A stretch of DNA of 64,000 bases from positions 1 through 64,000 of the forward strand of contig NZ_LATM01000025.1 in assembly GCF_000972495.1 (NCBI RefSeq), written 5' to 3'. A program made the translations under genes and the position numbers. The DNA is from Hymenobacter terrenus (GTDB lineage Bacteria; Bacteroidota; Bacteroidia; Cytophagales; Hymenobacteraceae). The notes under the pieces are model-generated. The model was given only the letters and a program-made list of their open reading frames with translations, was not told the origin of the DNA and made no database searches. Below are positions 9,145 to 18,489 of this stretch, piece by piece (the first letter of the stretch is position 1; the number at the start of each line of letters is the position of its first letter).

Positions 9145-10536
9145 CTACTTTTCCGCTACGTCCAGCACCTTGCACTGAGCGTATTCGGGGGCAATTTCCA
9201 GGTAGACTGTACCGCGGTTCTTGAGAAACCACTCGTCCAAGGCCTTGTTCTTTTTCTCGTTCAGGGCAGCGGCGGCAATCTTCTGATAGTCTTCCTGCAA
9301 GTTGGCTTGATGAGGCGGGGTATTCGATTTTAGCCACAGGATACGCATCGCATCCTTGCCGTCGTCGGTGCGGTAGGGCAGGGGCGGGGTGATGTGGCCC
9401 ACCTTCATGGTATCAATGGTGAAGAAGATGGCTGGGTCAAGCTTGTCGAGGGGCAGGCGCGAGCTGCCGTCTTGGCGGTTCTGAAGCAGGCCGCCGTTGC
9501 CGCTGCTGGCTTTATCGGAAGAGTTTTCTTTAGCTGCCTTGGCAAAGCTGACGCTATCGGTCAGAATCTGACGGCGCAGCTTAGCTAGGGTTTTGGCAGC
9601 CTCACTGGCGTCAGCGGCGCCAGCTTCAGGTTTGAGCAGGATGTGACGCGTGGAATACGTATTGCCCTTGCGCTCAATGAACTGGATGAGGTGAAAGCCA
9701 AACTGGGACTGCACTACCGGCGACATCTGGCCGGGCTCCAGCTTCATCGAAGCAGCTTCATACTCCGGCACCAATTCTCCACGCTTAAAGAAGCCGAGGT
9801 AGCCCCCTTCCTTAGCCGAGCCAGGGTCTTCGGAGTATTGCTTGGCCAGCGTAGCAAAATCGGCGCCGGCCAGTACTTGCGCCCGGATGTCGTTGAGCTT
9901 GGCAATGGCGGCCTGCTTGGCCTTATCATTTACCTGAGCCGGTATCACAATTTGCCCTACTTCCACTTCGGTGCTGAAGTATGGCAGGCTGTCTTTGGGC
10001 ACTTTGCTGAAATATTGGGCCACTTCGCGGGGCGTCACCGCCACCTTGCCGGTGATGGTTTCCTGCATTTTTTGCTGCGTGAGCTGGTCTTTGATCTGTG
10101 GGCGCAGGTCATCTTTCAATGCCTTGATGGGCTTGTTGTATTGCTCCTCAAGCCGTTTTTCTGAGCCGATTTGCTGCACAAAATATGCCATGCGACGGTC
10201 TACCTCGCCATTCACCTGCTGGTCGGTCACAGTTACAGAGTCTACTTCAGCCCGGGCCAGCATCAGCTTATTGAGTACCAGACTTTGGAGAATTTTGCAC
10301 TTCAAATCCGGCGGAACGGGCTTGCCTTCGGCGCGAGCTATTTCTTGACCGTAGATAAGCTCCACATCGGAGCGGAGAACAATCTGGTTATCCACTTTCA
10401 CCACAATACCATCGAGCAACTGCTGCCCCTTGGGCCGGCTGATGCCCAATTGGGCCTGGGAAGTGCGGGCAAAGCCCAGTAGTAGCAGCAGCGTAAGCAG
10501 GGCCGACGCCGCAGTGCGATTCACTTTAAAAAGCAT
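9145..10536 (-). CDS. SurA-like periplasmic peptidyl-prolyl isomerase
   Basis: A 463-residue parvulin-type foldase from the ATG at 10536. The longer frame to 10683 would place 49 non-signal residues before a good signal peptide (MLFKVNRTAASALLTLLLLLGF, cleavage near SQAQ). An N-terminal SurA chaperone-like helical domain follows (DGIVVKVDNQIVLRSDVE, residues about 43-60). There are two parvulin-like domains: the first has VEVGQIVIP, FATLAKQYSEDPGSAKEGGYLGFF and QSQFGFHLIQ; the second, starting near STRHILLKP, is more diverged. It should help fold outer-membrane proteins in the periplasm. It is co-oriented with the larger foldase upstream and with MoxR downstream. Confidence 0.9.
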   Translation of the reverse strand: MLFKVNRTAASALLTLLLLLGFARTSQAQLGISRPKGQQLLDGIVVKVDNQIVLRSDVELIYGQEIARAEGKPVPPDLKCKILQSLVLNKLMLARAEVDSVTVTDQQVNGEVDRRMAYFVQQIGSEKRLEEQYNKPIKALKDDLRPQIKDQLTQQKMQETITGKVAVTPREVAQYFSKVPKDSLPYFSTEVEVGQIVIPAQVNDKAKQAAIAKLNDIRAQVLAGADFATLAKQYSEDPGSAKEGGYLGFFKRGELVPEYEAASMKLEPGQMSPVVQSQFGFHLIQFIERKGNTYSTRHILLKPEAGAADASEAAKTLAKLRRQILTDSVSFAKAAKENSSDKASSGNGGLLQNRQDGSSRLPLDKLDPAIFFTIDTMKVGHITPPLPYRTDDGKDAMRILWLKSNTPPHQANLQEDYQKIAAAALNEKKNKALDEWFLKNRGTVYLEIAPEYAQCKVLDVAEK

Positions 10537-10677
10537 AGAGTAATAATGTAAAGCCCAATGGCTAGGTGCCGGAGCTTGGAACACGCCGCATAACACACGA
10601 ACGAGCCCACAAATTTCACCATAAATCCGTTGGCAGACAAAAACAAGGAGTCTGGTCAGGTTCGGATGGTTGCAGAG

Positions 10678-10763
10678 TAGCACAAAGCCTTTGCCTCGTG
10701 GGCCCGCATCGGTCGAAAGGTGGTTTCAACGGCGTGGGCCCGCGAAGCAAAGGCTTTGTGCTA
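10678..10763. repeat. long inverted repeat (REP-like) between the two foldase genes
   Basis: A perfect 17-bp outer stem (10678-10694 with 10747-10763) continues inward with CTCGTGGGCCCGC facing GCGTGGGCCCGCG, leaving a roughly 28-nt centre. It has no T tract. In form it resembles the hairpins at 25918-25979 and 46308-46373, so it is listed as a possible dispersed repeat rather than a plain terminator. Confidence 0.7.
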
Positions 10764-10771
10764 TAGCCTAT

Positions 10772-13087
10772 TTACTTGGTGACTAATTTATTTACTTCAG
10801 CCTCGTTCACCTTCACTGGGCGAGCAGCGCGCATTTGCGTAATCCACTCTTTCTCCAGATAAGTCTGATAGTCGGAAGTGGCTTGGCCGCGGGCTTCGGC
10901 GAGGGTTTTCGGGCCCGCGGGAAGGACCTTGGTGATGGTCACGGCGTAGTAGCGGCCGTCTTTCTGCACGTTGTAGGTACCCGGAGTCTTGTCCATTAAG
11001 TCATCGACCACTTTATTGTCACCTTTCTGGAAAATGCGCTGGCTGATTTGCACCGATAGCGGATTTTGCTCGTTCAGCCCGGCTTCAATGGCGGTGGGGC
11101 TACCGCTTACCAGCGCAATCTGCACACTGCCATCAGCGGCGGGAGCTGCTTGCACCACTTTGCTGATGCGGCGGGCAGCCACACCCCGCCCCCGCAGGTA
11201 GCGAGCGGCGGAGTCGGTGCGGGCGCGGGCCAGACTGGCTTTTTCGCCCTTCTTCACCCGGCCAGTAAGCGTAACACGGGAAAGCGTGTCTTGGAGCATG
11301 GTTTTGGCTAAGTCACTTATCGCCAAGTTACCTACTTTAGTAAAAAGGGCTTTATCAGAACTAAAGCCTACAGACTTCGGGACGTTCTTGGTTATCGGGA
11401 AACGAGCAGCTTTCACCTCTTTCTGAGCGCGAGCCAACAGTGCGGGGGTAGCTGCGTTTATCACAGTGCCTTGCACGCGCTTGTCCCACTGATATTTGTC
11501 CTGATTAGCGGTGAAGTATTTCTTGAGTCCGACCGTATCCTCAATGGCTTTGCTCCATACTTTCTCATCCATCAACTGAAATAGGAGAATGCCGTCGCGG
11601 TATTCCTTCACCAGCATGCGGTAATCCTCATACTTGGTTTCCAGGCTATTTTTCTCGAACTCGGTCAGCGACTGGTCTACGTATTGGTCGTAGAGTTGCT
11701 GCATGGCAAAAGCTGGCTGCGCGCCGGTGCGGGGCCGCTGGTTTTGCTGCACGTAGGTCAGGAAGTCCTTTACTAAGTAAGGCTTGCCCTTGATAGTGAA
11801 CAGGGTCGAGTTATCAGTGGGCGTTTTACTGCCTTTCGCTACTGCCGTGGGAGCTGTGTACTTATAGCGGCCAGCTACCAGGGTAGTATCCGCCTTGCTG
11901 AAAGCATACGTTTTCACGGCTGGAACTTCCACGAACTGGTCTTCTTGGCGCACGCGCTTTAGGAAGGCGGCCTTGTTCAGCTCTGAACGCGAATCCTTGG
12001 CTACTTTGCTCTTCAGGGTCGACTCAACATCGGCGAACTTGGCCAGTGGCTGGCGCTCAATCAGCTTGATAACGTGCCAACCATAGGGCGTTTGCACCGG
12101 AGCGGCAATGTCGCCGGGCTTTTGGAGCTTAAAGGCTACCTCCTCAAAAGAAGGAATCATGCGGCCTGTACCAAAGGGCGGCAACTCGCCCCCGTTGGCG
12201 GCCGAGCCGGCATCTTCCGAGAACTGGGCCACGAGCTTGTCCCAGTTTTCACCTTTCTTCAGGCGGTTGTACAACTCATCAATTTTCTTCTTGGCGGTGA
12301 GCGAGTCGGCCTTGGCGGCGTTGGCGTTCATCCGAATCATAAGGTGAGCCACCTTGATTTCGCCCTGCGCGGCCCGCTTGTCGTTTACCTTGATAATGTG
12401 GTAGCCAAAACGGGTGCGGATGGGCGCTGAAACCTGACCCACAGACGTTTTGTAAGCTGCCGACTCGAAGGGGTACACCATTTGCATGGCGGTGAAGTAG
12501 CCCAGCTTACCAGCGTTTTCCTTGGCCGACGGGTCTTCGCTTTCAGTGCGGGCAAGTTGGGCAAAATCGGCCCCGCCCAGTACTTGCTGGCGGATTTTCT
12601 CAATTTTCTGGTAAGCGGCCAGTGTGTCCTGCGGCGCGGCATCAGGCGCTATCCGGATGAGGATGTGCGAGGCATTGACTTCCTGGCTCATGCGGTCGTA
12701 GGCTTCACGCACCAGCTGGTCGGTCACGCTTTTCTCGGTCAGGTAGGGCTGCGCGAGCTGCTGGCGGTAGCCGTCCAGCTCCCGCTTGAAGGCTTGGGTA
12801 GTATCGAGGCCCTTCTGCTCGGCTTCCAGCACCTTGAGGCGGAAGTTTGTGTACAGGTCCAGGTAATCGGTCACGCTCTGGCGAGTGCCATAGTCGGGGG
12901 CTGAGCTATTGTTTTTGCGGTACACGTAGGCAAACTCATTGGCCGGAACCGGGTAGTCACCCAGCGTTTCGACGGCGGGGCCGACGGCGGTAGAACTCGT
13001 ACTGGCCGTGGTAGCCGGTTTAGAAGTCTGGCAGCCTGCCAGCAGCGTAACGACGGCAGCGCCGACGTACAGAATGCGTTTGTGCAT
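10772..13087 (-). CDS. large parvulin-type foldase lipoprotein
   Basis: A 771-residue predicted lipoprotein (leader MHKRILYVGAAVVTLLAGC with lipobox LAGC, cysteine about residue 19). Two consecutive rotamase domains are visible: ASHILIRIAPDA...FAQLARTESEDPSA (about 140-240) and VAHLMIRMNANA...GGELPPFGTGRMIPSFEEVAF (about 245-345). A long helical and beta C-terminal region of about 400 residues lacks a family I recognise. This arrangement resembles PpiD/SurA-type chaperones of Bacteroidota, which assist outer-membrane protein folding at the periplasmic membrane face. It is first in the foldase-foldase-MoxR run. Confidence 0.87.
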   Translation of the reverse strand: MHKRILYVGAAVVTLLAGCQTSKPATTASTSSTAVGPAVETLGDYPVPANEFAYVYRKNNSSAPDYGTRQSVTDYLDLYTNFRLKVLEAEQKGLDTTQAFKRELDGYRQQLAQPYLTEKSVTDQLVREAYDRMSQEVNASHILIRIAPDAAPQDTLAAYQKIEKIRQQVLGGADFAQLARTESEDPSAKENAGKLGYFTAMQMVYPFESAAYKTSVGQVSAPIRTRFGYHIIKVNDKRAAQGEIKVAHLMIRMNANAAKADSLTAKKKIDELYNRLKKGENWDKLVAQFSEDAGSAANGGELPPFGTGRMIPSFEEVAFKLQKPGDIAAPVQTPYGWHVIKLIERQPLAKFADVESTLKSKVAKDSRSELNKAAFLKRVRQEDQFVEVPAVKTYAFSKADTTLVAGRYKYTAPTAVAKGSKTPTDNSTLFTIKGKPYLVKDFLTYVQQNQRPRTGAQPAFAMQQLYDQYVDQSLTEFEKNSLETKYEDYRMLVKEYRDGILLFQLMDEKVWSKAIEDTVGLKKYFTANQDKYQWDKRVQGTVINAATPALLARAQKEVKAARFPITKNVPKSVGFSSDKALFTKVGNLAISDLAKTMLQDTLSRVTLTGRVKKGEKASLARARTDSAARYLRGRGVAARRISKVVQAAPAADGSVQIALVSGSPTAIEAGLNEQNPLSVQISQRIFQKGDNKVVDDLMDKTPGTYNVQKDGRYYAVTITKVLPAGPKTLAEARGQATSDYQTYLEKEWITQMRAARPVKVNEAEVNKLVTK

Positions 13088-13283
13088 AGTAAAAAGAAGG
13101 AGACGACAACACCGCGCCGAAAGAAATCAATAGCGCGGGCATGAAATTATCGGTGCGAAATTAACTAATTTCCGGGGGGAAATAAGCAAGTAATTTCCGC
13201 AGAGCCCATGAGCAAGGCTCTGGGACACTGCCGGGCCTTTAATCAATAGAAATCAAGGAGAAGTTTACTGGCCCAAGCAAGAG

Positions 13284-13318
13284 CAAGCCCCCTCCCGGAT
13301 GTACCAAGAGGGGGCTTG
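13284..13318. terminator. GC-rich hairpin terminator
   Basis: An 11-bp perfect stem (13284-13294, CAAGCCCCCTC, with 13308-13318) and a 13-nt loop, between the RsbW-like gene stop and the foldase start. The following bases are only weakly T-rich. Confidence 0.65.
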
Positions 13319-13379
13319 TCGGGCAATTGAAGCGCTGATGTAGGGCAGAGGCTAGGGGCTTGTACCGCTAATTTGGGGG

Positions 13380-13793
13380 TTAAGCTAAATGCTTGCTCAA
13401 GTGGCAAACGGTATGGTTGCCCCGGGTAAAAAATTCGACCCGGTCCATGAGGCGATTCACTAGGGCCATGCCCATGCCACCTTTACGGCCCTGACGAATG
13501 TAATCGCGCAGGTCTGGGCTTTGGTGGGGAGCGGGCAGGAAAATGGTATCGCCATAATCTGCAATTTCCACGTTCAGGTCGTGCTTATCGAGGGTCAGTT
13601 GAAGGTCGAGGAACTGGCTCTCATTTTCCCCATTAGCGTGGATAATGAAATTAGCCACCACCTCATCGATAGCCAGTACGACTTGGTTTACTGTGATATC
13701 GGGCAGCTGCCGGCTACTGAGGTAGCTCCGCACGAAGTCACGCACCTGTTGAAGGCTACTGCGTGAACAGGCAATGCGGAGGGTAGATTCCAT
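13380..13793 (-). CDS. RsbW-like anti-sigma/serine kinase (HATPase_c)
   Basis: A 137-residue stand-alone GHKL ATPase of the RsbW/SpoIIAB type. The N box is VVANFIIHANG (about residues 44-54), the middle G1 region is VEIADYG and the glycine-rich lid is GRKGGMGMALVNRLMD (about 108-123). Such kinases phosphorylate a STAS-domain antagonist and hold a target protein when the antagonist is phosphorylated. It is the third gene of a module: phosphatase (14220-16319), STAS protein (13875-14204), then this kinase. The classical target, sigma B, does not exist in Bacteroidota, so the output is probably a different regulator or enzyme not present here. Confidence 0.9.
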   Translation of the reverse strand: MESTLRIACSRSSLQQVRDFVRSYLSSRQLPDITVNQVVLAIDEVVANFIIHANGENESQFLDLQLTLDKHDLNVEIADYGDTIFLPAPHQSPDLRDYIRQGRKGGMGMALVNRLMDRVEFFTRGNHTVCHLSKHLA

Positions 13794-13806
13794 GTTGAAT
13801 TAAGAG

Positions 13807-13868
13807 TTATGAGTTATGAACCGTTAAGTGGCGAGGTAAAGAGCCCACTCCTAATTCATAACTCATAA
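13807..13868. repeat. word-built inverted repeat inside the partner-switch operon
   Basis: A perfect 14-bp stem: 13807-13820 (TTATGAGTTATGAA) with 13855-13868. Each arm is itself a near-tandem of AGTTATG. The hairpin is in the 81-bp gap between the STAS and kinase genes and might modulate their relative expression. Confidence 0.65.
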
Positions 13869-13874
13869 TTATTA

Positions 13875-14204
13875 TCAGGCGGCTTCAGCTTCGGTGGCAC
13901 TGGGCACAATGGTCATCAGTGCATCTAGGCCCAGTATCTCAAACACATTAAACACTTTCTCCTGCATGTTGAAGAAAACCAGCTTCACATTTGCATCTTG
14001 AAAACGCTGAAGGTGCGAAATAAATACGCCTAAGCCAGCTGAGGAAATATAGCTGAGTTTGGCACAATCAATCAGTACTTTACGATATTCAAGGATGTCT
14101 GGTTTGGCCAGTTCGGTATCAAGTACGATAGCAGAGCTGGCATCAAGCTCGCCATCGAGTAAGAGGGTGAGGGTATCGGCGGAGGGTTGGGCAGTGACTT
14201 TCAT
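13875..14204 (-). CDS. STAS-domain anti-anti-sigma factor (RsbV-like)
   Basis: A 109-residue single STAS domain. The signature LIDCAKLSYISSAGLGVFISHL (described, residues about 61-82) contains the conserved Ser in SSAG that the RsbW-like kinase would phosphorylate and the SpoIIE phosphatase would dephosphorylate. The early segment LTLLLDGELDASSAIVLDTEL matches the first beta-alpha unit of the family. It starts 15 bp after the phosphatase stop, so the two are almost certainly co-transcribed. In its unphosphorylated form it should bind the kinase at 13380-13793 and free that kinase's target. Confidence 0.92.
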   Translation of the reverse strand: MKVTAQPSADTLTLLLDGELDASSAIVLDTELAKPDILEYRKVLIDCAKLSYISSAGLGVFISHLQRFQDANVKLVFFNMQEKVFNVFEILGLDALMTIVPSATEAEAA

Positions 14205-14219
14205 AATGAGGGCGATACG

Positions 14220-16319
14220 TCAGGGCAACGGAAGGGGTTGAGCCGACTTGAATTTAATGACGAGCAAAGTCTGGTCGTCGTGGATAGGATAGCCGTACGT
14301 AAAGGCGTTGAGGTCGGCGAGGATAAAGGATTTGATGTCCTCAGCGCTCTGGAAGTAGCTTTCTTCCAATCGCAGCTTGAGGCGGTCTTCGCCGTATTCG
14401 GCCCCGCCTTCGCCGCGAGCCTCCACAATGCCGTCGGTGTAAATCACCATTACGTCGCCCGGGCTATAATCGTAAAACTGGTTTTTGATGTGCTTTTCGT
14501 AGCTCTCGTTGCGAATGATGCCGAGGCCCAGGCCGGCCGAGTCAAAGTAAAAGACTTCCTCCCGCAGGGCGTGGTAATACAGGGTGTGGCAATGACCGGC
14601 GCGAGCGTACACAAATCCACCTTGCTCATAATCAATGATGTAAAGTGAAGACGTGATGAACGACGACTTTTCGAGGCAGTGAACTAAGGCGGCGTTTGCC
14701 TGGGCCATAAACTTGCTGGGTGCCGGGAACTTGTCGCGCTCGTTCTTGGCCAGCGGGTTTTCCTGCATCAGCGAATGAAAGATTCCTTTCATCTGGGCCA
14801 TGTGGAAGGCGGCCGTCACGCCCTTGCCGCTCACGTCGCCAATGATGACGGCCAAGCGTCGGCCCGGCAGGTGCAGGAAGTCGTAGAAATCGCCACCCAC
14901 TTCTTTGGCCGCTAACGAGTGCGAGCTGATTTCGAACCAGTTGTCGGTAGGCAGATTCTTTGGGATAAGGCTTTCCTGCACCTGTGAGGCAATTTTCAGC
15001 TCTTCCTGGGTGCGCTGATTCTCCAGGGAAGTGCGCACCAGCTCCAGGTTTTCGATGCTGAGCACAGCCTGGCTGGTAAAGGTCTGGAGAATATTGAGGT
15101 CTTCGCGGTCGAAGGTGTGGGGCTCAATCTTGAGCAAGTACAGCATCCCGTAGTTGTAGTGCAGGCCGCGCATAGGCAGCTGCAGCAATGAGCGGAACCG
15201 CTGTGGAGAACCAACAAAACCAGGCCGCAGCTGCAAGTCGTTGGTGATGAAGTCGCCTTCGGGCAAGTTGTTCTCTCCCAACCGCTCACGCAGCTCACCA
15301 GCCTGATCAGGCATTAAGTTGAAGTAGAAAGTGGCCTCGTTAACATCGACACGGGCGTGGCTGGGGTCGAGGTCGAGCCAGGCGGCATCGGCCTGCACGG
15401 TTTGCACCGCCGACTCGAGCAGAATATGGTAGACTTCCACCGAAGTCTGGCCGCGCTGAATGATTTGGGTGAGGCGTTGTAAGCGCAGGATTTCATTGCG
15501 CCGCTGCTCGATGATATCCGCAATGGGCAAATTGAAAAACGTGACCAGCAGGCCCATCAGGGCATAGAACGCCGAGAAGAAAGCCGTCAGCAGCAAGAAA
15601 GCGTGCTGCGGCTGTGGCGCGATGAGCTGCGGGTCAGCCTGCGTAAGGCGGAAGTATTGCACGAATATCAGTACCCCCAGCAACAGGCCCGCCTGCAGGA
15701 GTACGGCCCGCCACTTCTCGCGCTGGCTGAGATAAGCCACCCATTTTTGGTGTCCACTGAGGTAAATGCCATACAAACCCAGCCCCACTACTATCGGGAT
15801 ACCGATGTAGCCGGGAGGATTGATGCCGCCCAGTCGAAACAAAAGGGTGGCCCCGAGTAGTATCTCAAATACGGTCCATTCGCGCTGCAGCCGGGCCGAG
15901 GACCGGAACAGCACCAAGGCCCGCCACGCATAATTGGTACGGGCTAGAAAGATGACAAATAATCCCAGATTGAGCGTGTAAACGCTGCTGAAAAACAGGC
16001 TATTACTGCCAAAGACGGGCTGGTCTTTTGCTAGCCGCTCCAGCAAATGCAGGCCCACGCAGGCCAGCGCCAGCAGGCCCGGTCCCATCAACAGTTGCCG
16101 CAGCAGCCGAACGAAAGCCTGGCCCTCCAGCGGCGTGGGCCGGTAGCGATAATACAGAAAAATACTCAGCACAAAGACACCCTGAGCCAGTTGAGTGGCC
16201 CATTCCGGCCAAGTGCCTAGCCAAGGGCCAGCCCCCGAGTGACTGAGCGCACTGAGCAACAGCAGAGCCCAACTAAGCAGGCTAAGCGATATTAATGATA
16301 AGGTAAAGCGTTGAGGCAC
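14220..16319 (-). CDS. membrane-bound SpoIIE-type PP2C phosphatase with GAF domain
   Basis: A 699-residue protein, GTG start at 16319. The N-terminal third (about 1-270) holds roughly seven to eight hydrophobic helices. A linker predicted to be coiled (IIEQRRNEILRLQRLTQ) leads to a GAF-like domain (about 300-440, RFRSLLQLPM and GMLYLLKIEPHTF). The C-terminal SpoIIE/RsbU phosphatase (about 460-690) has the metal-binding motifs GGDFYDF, GDVSGKG, TDGIVEAR and DDQTLLVIK. It would dephosphorylate the STAS protein encoded 15 bp downstream in response to a membrane or ligand signal. It is the first gene of the three-gene switch and lies next to, but separate from, guaB. Confidence 0.93.
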   Translation of the reverse strand: MPQRFTLSLISLSLLSWALLLLSALSHSGAGPWLGTWPEWATQLAQGVFVLSIFLYYRYRPTPLEGQAFVRLLRQLLMGPGLLALACVGLHLLERLAKDQPVFGSNSLFFSSVYTLNLGLFVIFLARTNYAWRALVLFRSSARLQREWTVFEILLGATLLFRLGGINPPGYIGIPIVVGLGLYGIYLSGHQKWVAYLSQREKWRAVLLQAGLLLGVLIFVQYFRLTQADPQLIAPQPQHAFLLLTAFFSAFYALMGLLVTFFNLPIADIIEQRRNEILRLQRLTQIIQRGQTSVEVYHILLESAVQTVQADAAWLDLDPSHARVDVNEATFYFNLMPDQAGELRERLGENNLPEGDFITNDLQLRPGFVGSPQRFRSLLQLPMRGLHYNYGMLYLLKIEPHTFDREDLNILQTFTSQAVLSIENLELVRTSLENQRTQEELKIASQVQESLIPKNLPTDNWFEISSHSLAAKEVGGDFYDFLHLPGRRLAVIIGDVSGKGVTAAFHMAQMKGIFHSLMQENPLAKNERDKFPAPSKFMAQANAALVHCLEKSSFITSSLYIIDYEQGGFVYARAGHCHTLYYHALREEVFYFDSAGLGLGIIRNESYEKHIKNQFYDYSPGDVMVIYTDGIVEARGEGGAEYGEDRLKLRLEESYFQSAEDIKSFILADLNAFTYGYPIHDDQTLLVIKFKSAQPLPLP

Positions 16320-16501
16320 AGATAGAACCTAGGGATATCGCAAGCGTACCAGCCCGCCGCGTCTTCTTCGACGCTCAATCGGCATGCAAGATACAATCGG
16401 CTACCTAAACCTAACTGCCCGGATGAGGGTTGGGCCCAGCTAGCAAATTCGGCCTTAAACCGACGCTACTCGCTGAGCCACAAACCATCCTTTTTCCAAA
16501 T

Positions 16502-17980
16502 CTACCGGCTCGAATAATTTGGGGCCTCACGAGTGATTTGCACGTCGTGGGGGTGCGACTCGCGCAGGCCCGCGCCGGTGATGCGCACGAACTGCGCCGC
16601 TTGCAGGGCCTCTATGTTGGTGGCGCCCACGTAGCCCATGCCCGCCCGCAGTCCGCCCGCCAGCTGGTAGATCACCTCCGAAACATTCCCCTTAAACGGC
16701 ACCCGGCCTACGATGCCCTCAGGCACCAGCTTCTTCACATCGTCCTCAGCATCCTGGAAGTAGCGGTCCTTGCTGCCGTCTTCCATAGCCTCCACCGAAC
16801 CCATGCCGCGGTACGATTTATACTTGCGGCCTTCGTAAATGATGAGCTCGCCGGGGGCTTCCTCGGTGCCGGCGAGCAGCGAGCCCACCATGACGGCGGC
16901 CGCCCCGCCAGCGAGGGCTTTCACGATGTCGCCCGAAAACTTGATACCGCCATCGGCCACCAGCGTGACGCCCGTGCCAGCGAGGCCGCGCGCCGCTTCG
17001 AGCACGGCGGAGAGTTGTGGCACGCCAATGCCGGCAATGATGCGGGTGGTGCAGATACTGCCCGGTCCCACGCCCACCTTTACGCAGTCGGCTCCGGCAT
17101 CGGCCAGGGCGCGAGCGCCCGCGGCGGTGGCTACGTTGCCCGCCATCACATCAAGGTTGGGGTAGGCGGCTTTGATGCTGCGCACGGCATCCACTACGCC
17201 TTTGGAGTGCCCGTGGGCTGTGTCGAGGCTGACAAGGTCGACCCCGGCTTCGACCAGCGCGGCTACGCGGTGGAGCAAGTCGGAGGTGACGCCCACGGCG
17301 GCCCCCACGCGCAGGCGGCCCTGACGGTCCTTGCTGGCGTGCGGAGCCCGGCGGCGCTTGCGAATGTCTTTGTAGGTCATCAGGCCGGCCAGGTGCCCTT
17401 GGCTATCAACCAAGGGCAGCTTATCTACTTTGCTGTCTTGCAACAACTGCTCGGCTTCGGCCTGGTCGATGCCGGCGGGGGCTGTGACGAGGCGTGCCAG
17501 CGGAATCATGACCGTGGTAACCGGTAAGCTGAGGTCACGCTCAAAGCGCAGGTCGCGGTTGGTGAGGATGCCTTCAAGGCGGCGGTCATCGGCAATAATG
17601 GGTATGCCGCCGATGCCGTGCTTGCGCATGAGCTGCCGGGCGTCGCCCAGGGTAGCGGTGGGCGGGAGGGTGAAGGGGTCCTGAATCAGGGCCGACTCGC
17701 TGCGTTTGACGCGGCGCACCTGCTCGGCCTGCGACTTGATGGACATGTTTTTGTGGATGATGCCGAGGCCGCCTTCCTGGGCTAGGGCAATGGCCATGTC
17801 CGACTCCGTAACGGTGTCCATGGCAGCTGAAATCAGCGGGGTTTGCAGCCGGATGTTGGGGGTGAGGCGGGTGCCGGTGTCGCAGTCTCGGGGCAAAACC
17901 TCGGAGTATGCCGGCAGCAGCAGTACGTCGTCGTAGGTGAGGGCCTCGAAGGCAATTTTGGGAAGTGCGGAATCCGCCAT
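16502..17980 (-). CDS. guaB: IMP dehydrogenase
   Basis: A 492-residue IMP dehydrogenase, which oxidises IMP to XMP with NAD+, the committed step to GMP. The (beta/alpha)8 barrel is interrupted by a CBS pair around residues 95-220 (FTLPPTATLGDARQLM and RLVTAPAGIDQAEAEQL). The catalytic loop is GVGPGSICTTRI, with the nucleophile Cys at about 307, the flap shows YRGMGSVEAM, and the substrate phosphate site has GGIKFSGDIVKALAGGA. Length is typical (about 490). A good -7 box lies upstream at 18015-18022. The partner-switch module sits between this gene and the foldase operon. Confidence 0.97.
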   Translation of the reverse strand: MADSALPKIAFEALTYDDVLLLPAYSEVLPRDCDTGTRLTPNIRLQTPLISAAMDTVTESDMAIALAQEGGLGIIHKNMSIKSQAEQVRRVKRSESALIQDPFTLPPTATLGDARQLMRKHGIGGIPIIADDRRLEGILTNRDLRFERDLSLPVTTVMIPLARLVTAPAGIDQAEAEQLLQDSKVDKLPLVDSQGHLAGLMTYKDIRKRRRAPHASKDRQGRLRVGAAVGVTSDLLHRVAALVEAGVDLVSLDTAHGHSKGVVDAVRSIKAAYPNLDVMAGNVATAAGARALADAGADCVKVGVGPGSICTTRIIAGIGVPQLSAVLEAARGLAGTGVTLVADGGIKFSGDIVKALAGGAAAVMVGSLLAGTEEAPGELIIYEGRKYKSYRGMGSVEAMEDGSKDRYFQDAEDDVKKLVPEGIVGRVPFKGNVSEVIYQLAGGLRAGMGYVGATNIEALQAAQFVRITGAGLRESHPHDVQITREAPNYSSR

Positions 17981-18014
17981 AGCAAGAAGTTTTGGGGTAA
18001 AACCTATTGCCGGG

Positions 18015-18022
18015 CAAAGTTA
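18015..18022 (-). promoter_or_regulatory. guaB -7 promoter box TAACTTTG
   Basis: On the minus strand the octamer TAACTTTG matches the Bacteroidota -7 consensus TAnnTTTG exactly, about 35 nt before the guaB ATG. A clean -33 TTTG at the usual spacing was not found. Confidence 0.5.
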
Positions 18023-18282
18023 CGTTGAAAAACGGCACAGTTCAGAGAAAATACACATCAATGACAGTGTGCGACACTGGCAGCACGAATCTATCCCTCC
18101 TGAGCCTATCTGAGCATATTATGGATGTGTGAACTGGCAACCCTTTAGATAACGGGCGGCTCTGTTGAGTAATCTGGTTATAGCTTGATATAAAAGTATC
18201 GGTCAATCAGCCAGCGGGTGTTTAGGCCTATCCACTCAAAGTAGATTTTAAATTTTTTCAGACCTCACCCCAGTTTCCCTCA

Positions 18283-18489
18283 GTGAAAAAAATTAGCCTT
18301 TGGCTATTCCTGTCAGCTAATGCAGTAGGGTCCCACACAGCTTCGGCTCAATCTGGTATCAGCTGGGCTGCCGTGCCGGCGCACTCCGCTACGGCCACAT
18401 TGTCCACTACCGGCTTGGTTCCCGGCCGCTATGTTCTGCAAGCCGTGGGTACTGAAGGCATAAGTACGCAAAATATTACAATAGAATAA
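18283..18489 (+). pseudogene. remnant: signal peptide joined to a T9SS type A C-terminal tail
   Basis: A 68-residue frame with a GTG start. Residues 1-23 look like a signal peptide (MKKISLWLFLSANAVG, cleavage near SAQ). The end, LVPGRYVLQAVGTEGIS followed by TQNITIE, matches the last strands of the type A sorting domain (Por_Secre_tail) that directs cargo to the type IX secretion system. Nothing resembling a mature domain lies between them. The simplest reading is an internal deletion of a secreted-protein gene; a tiny genuine T9SS peptide is less likely. The surrounding bases show no other coding signal. Confidence 0.5.

Noticed and set aside
16430..17527. A 365-residue open frame on the plus strand opposite guaB
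   Set aside because: It is antisense to a certain gene; its composition (His/Gly/Ala/Arg-rich) is what GC-rich antisense frames give, and it has no family motif.
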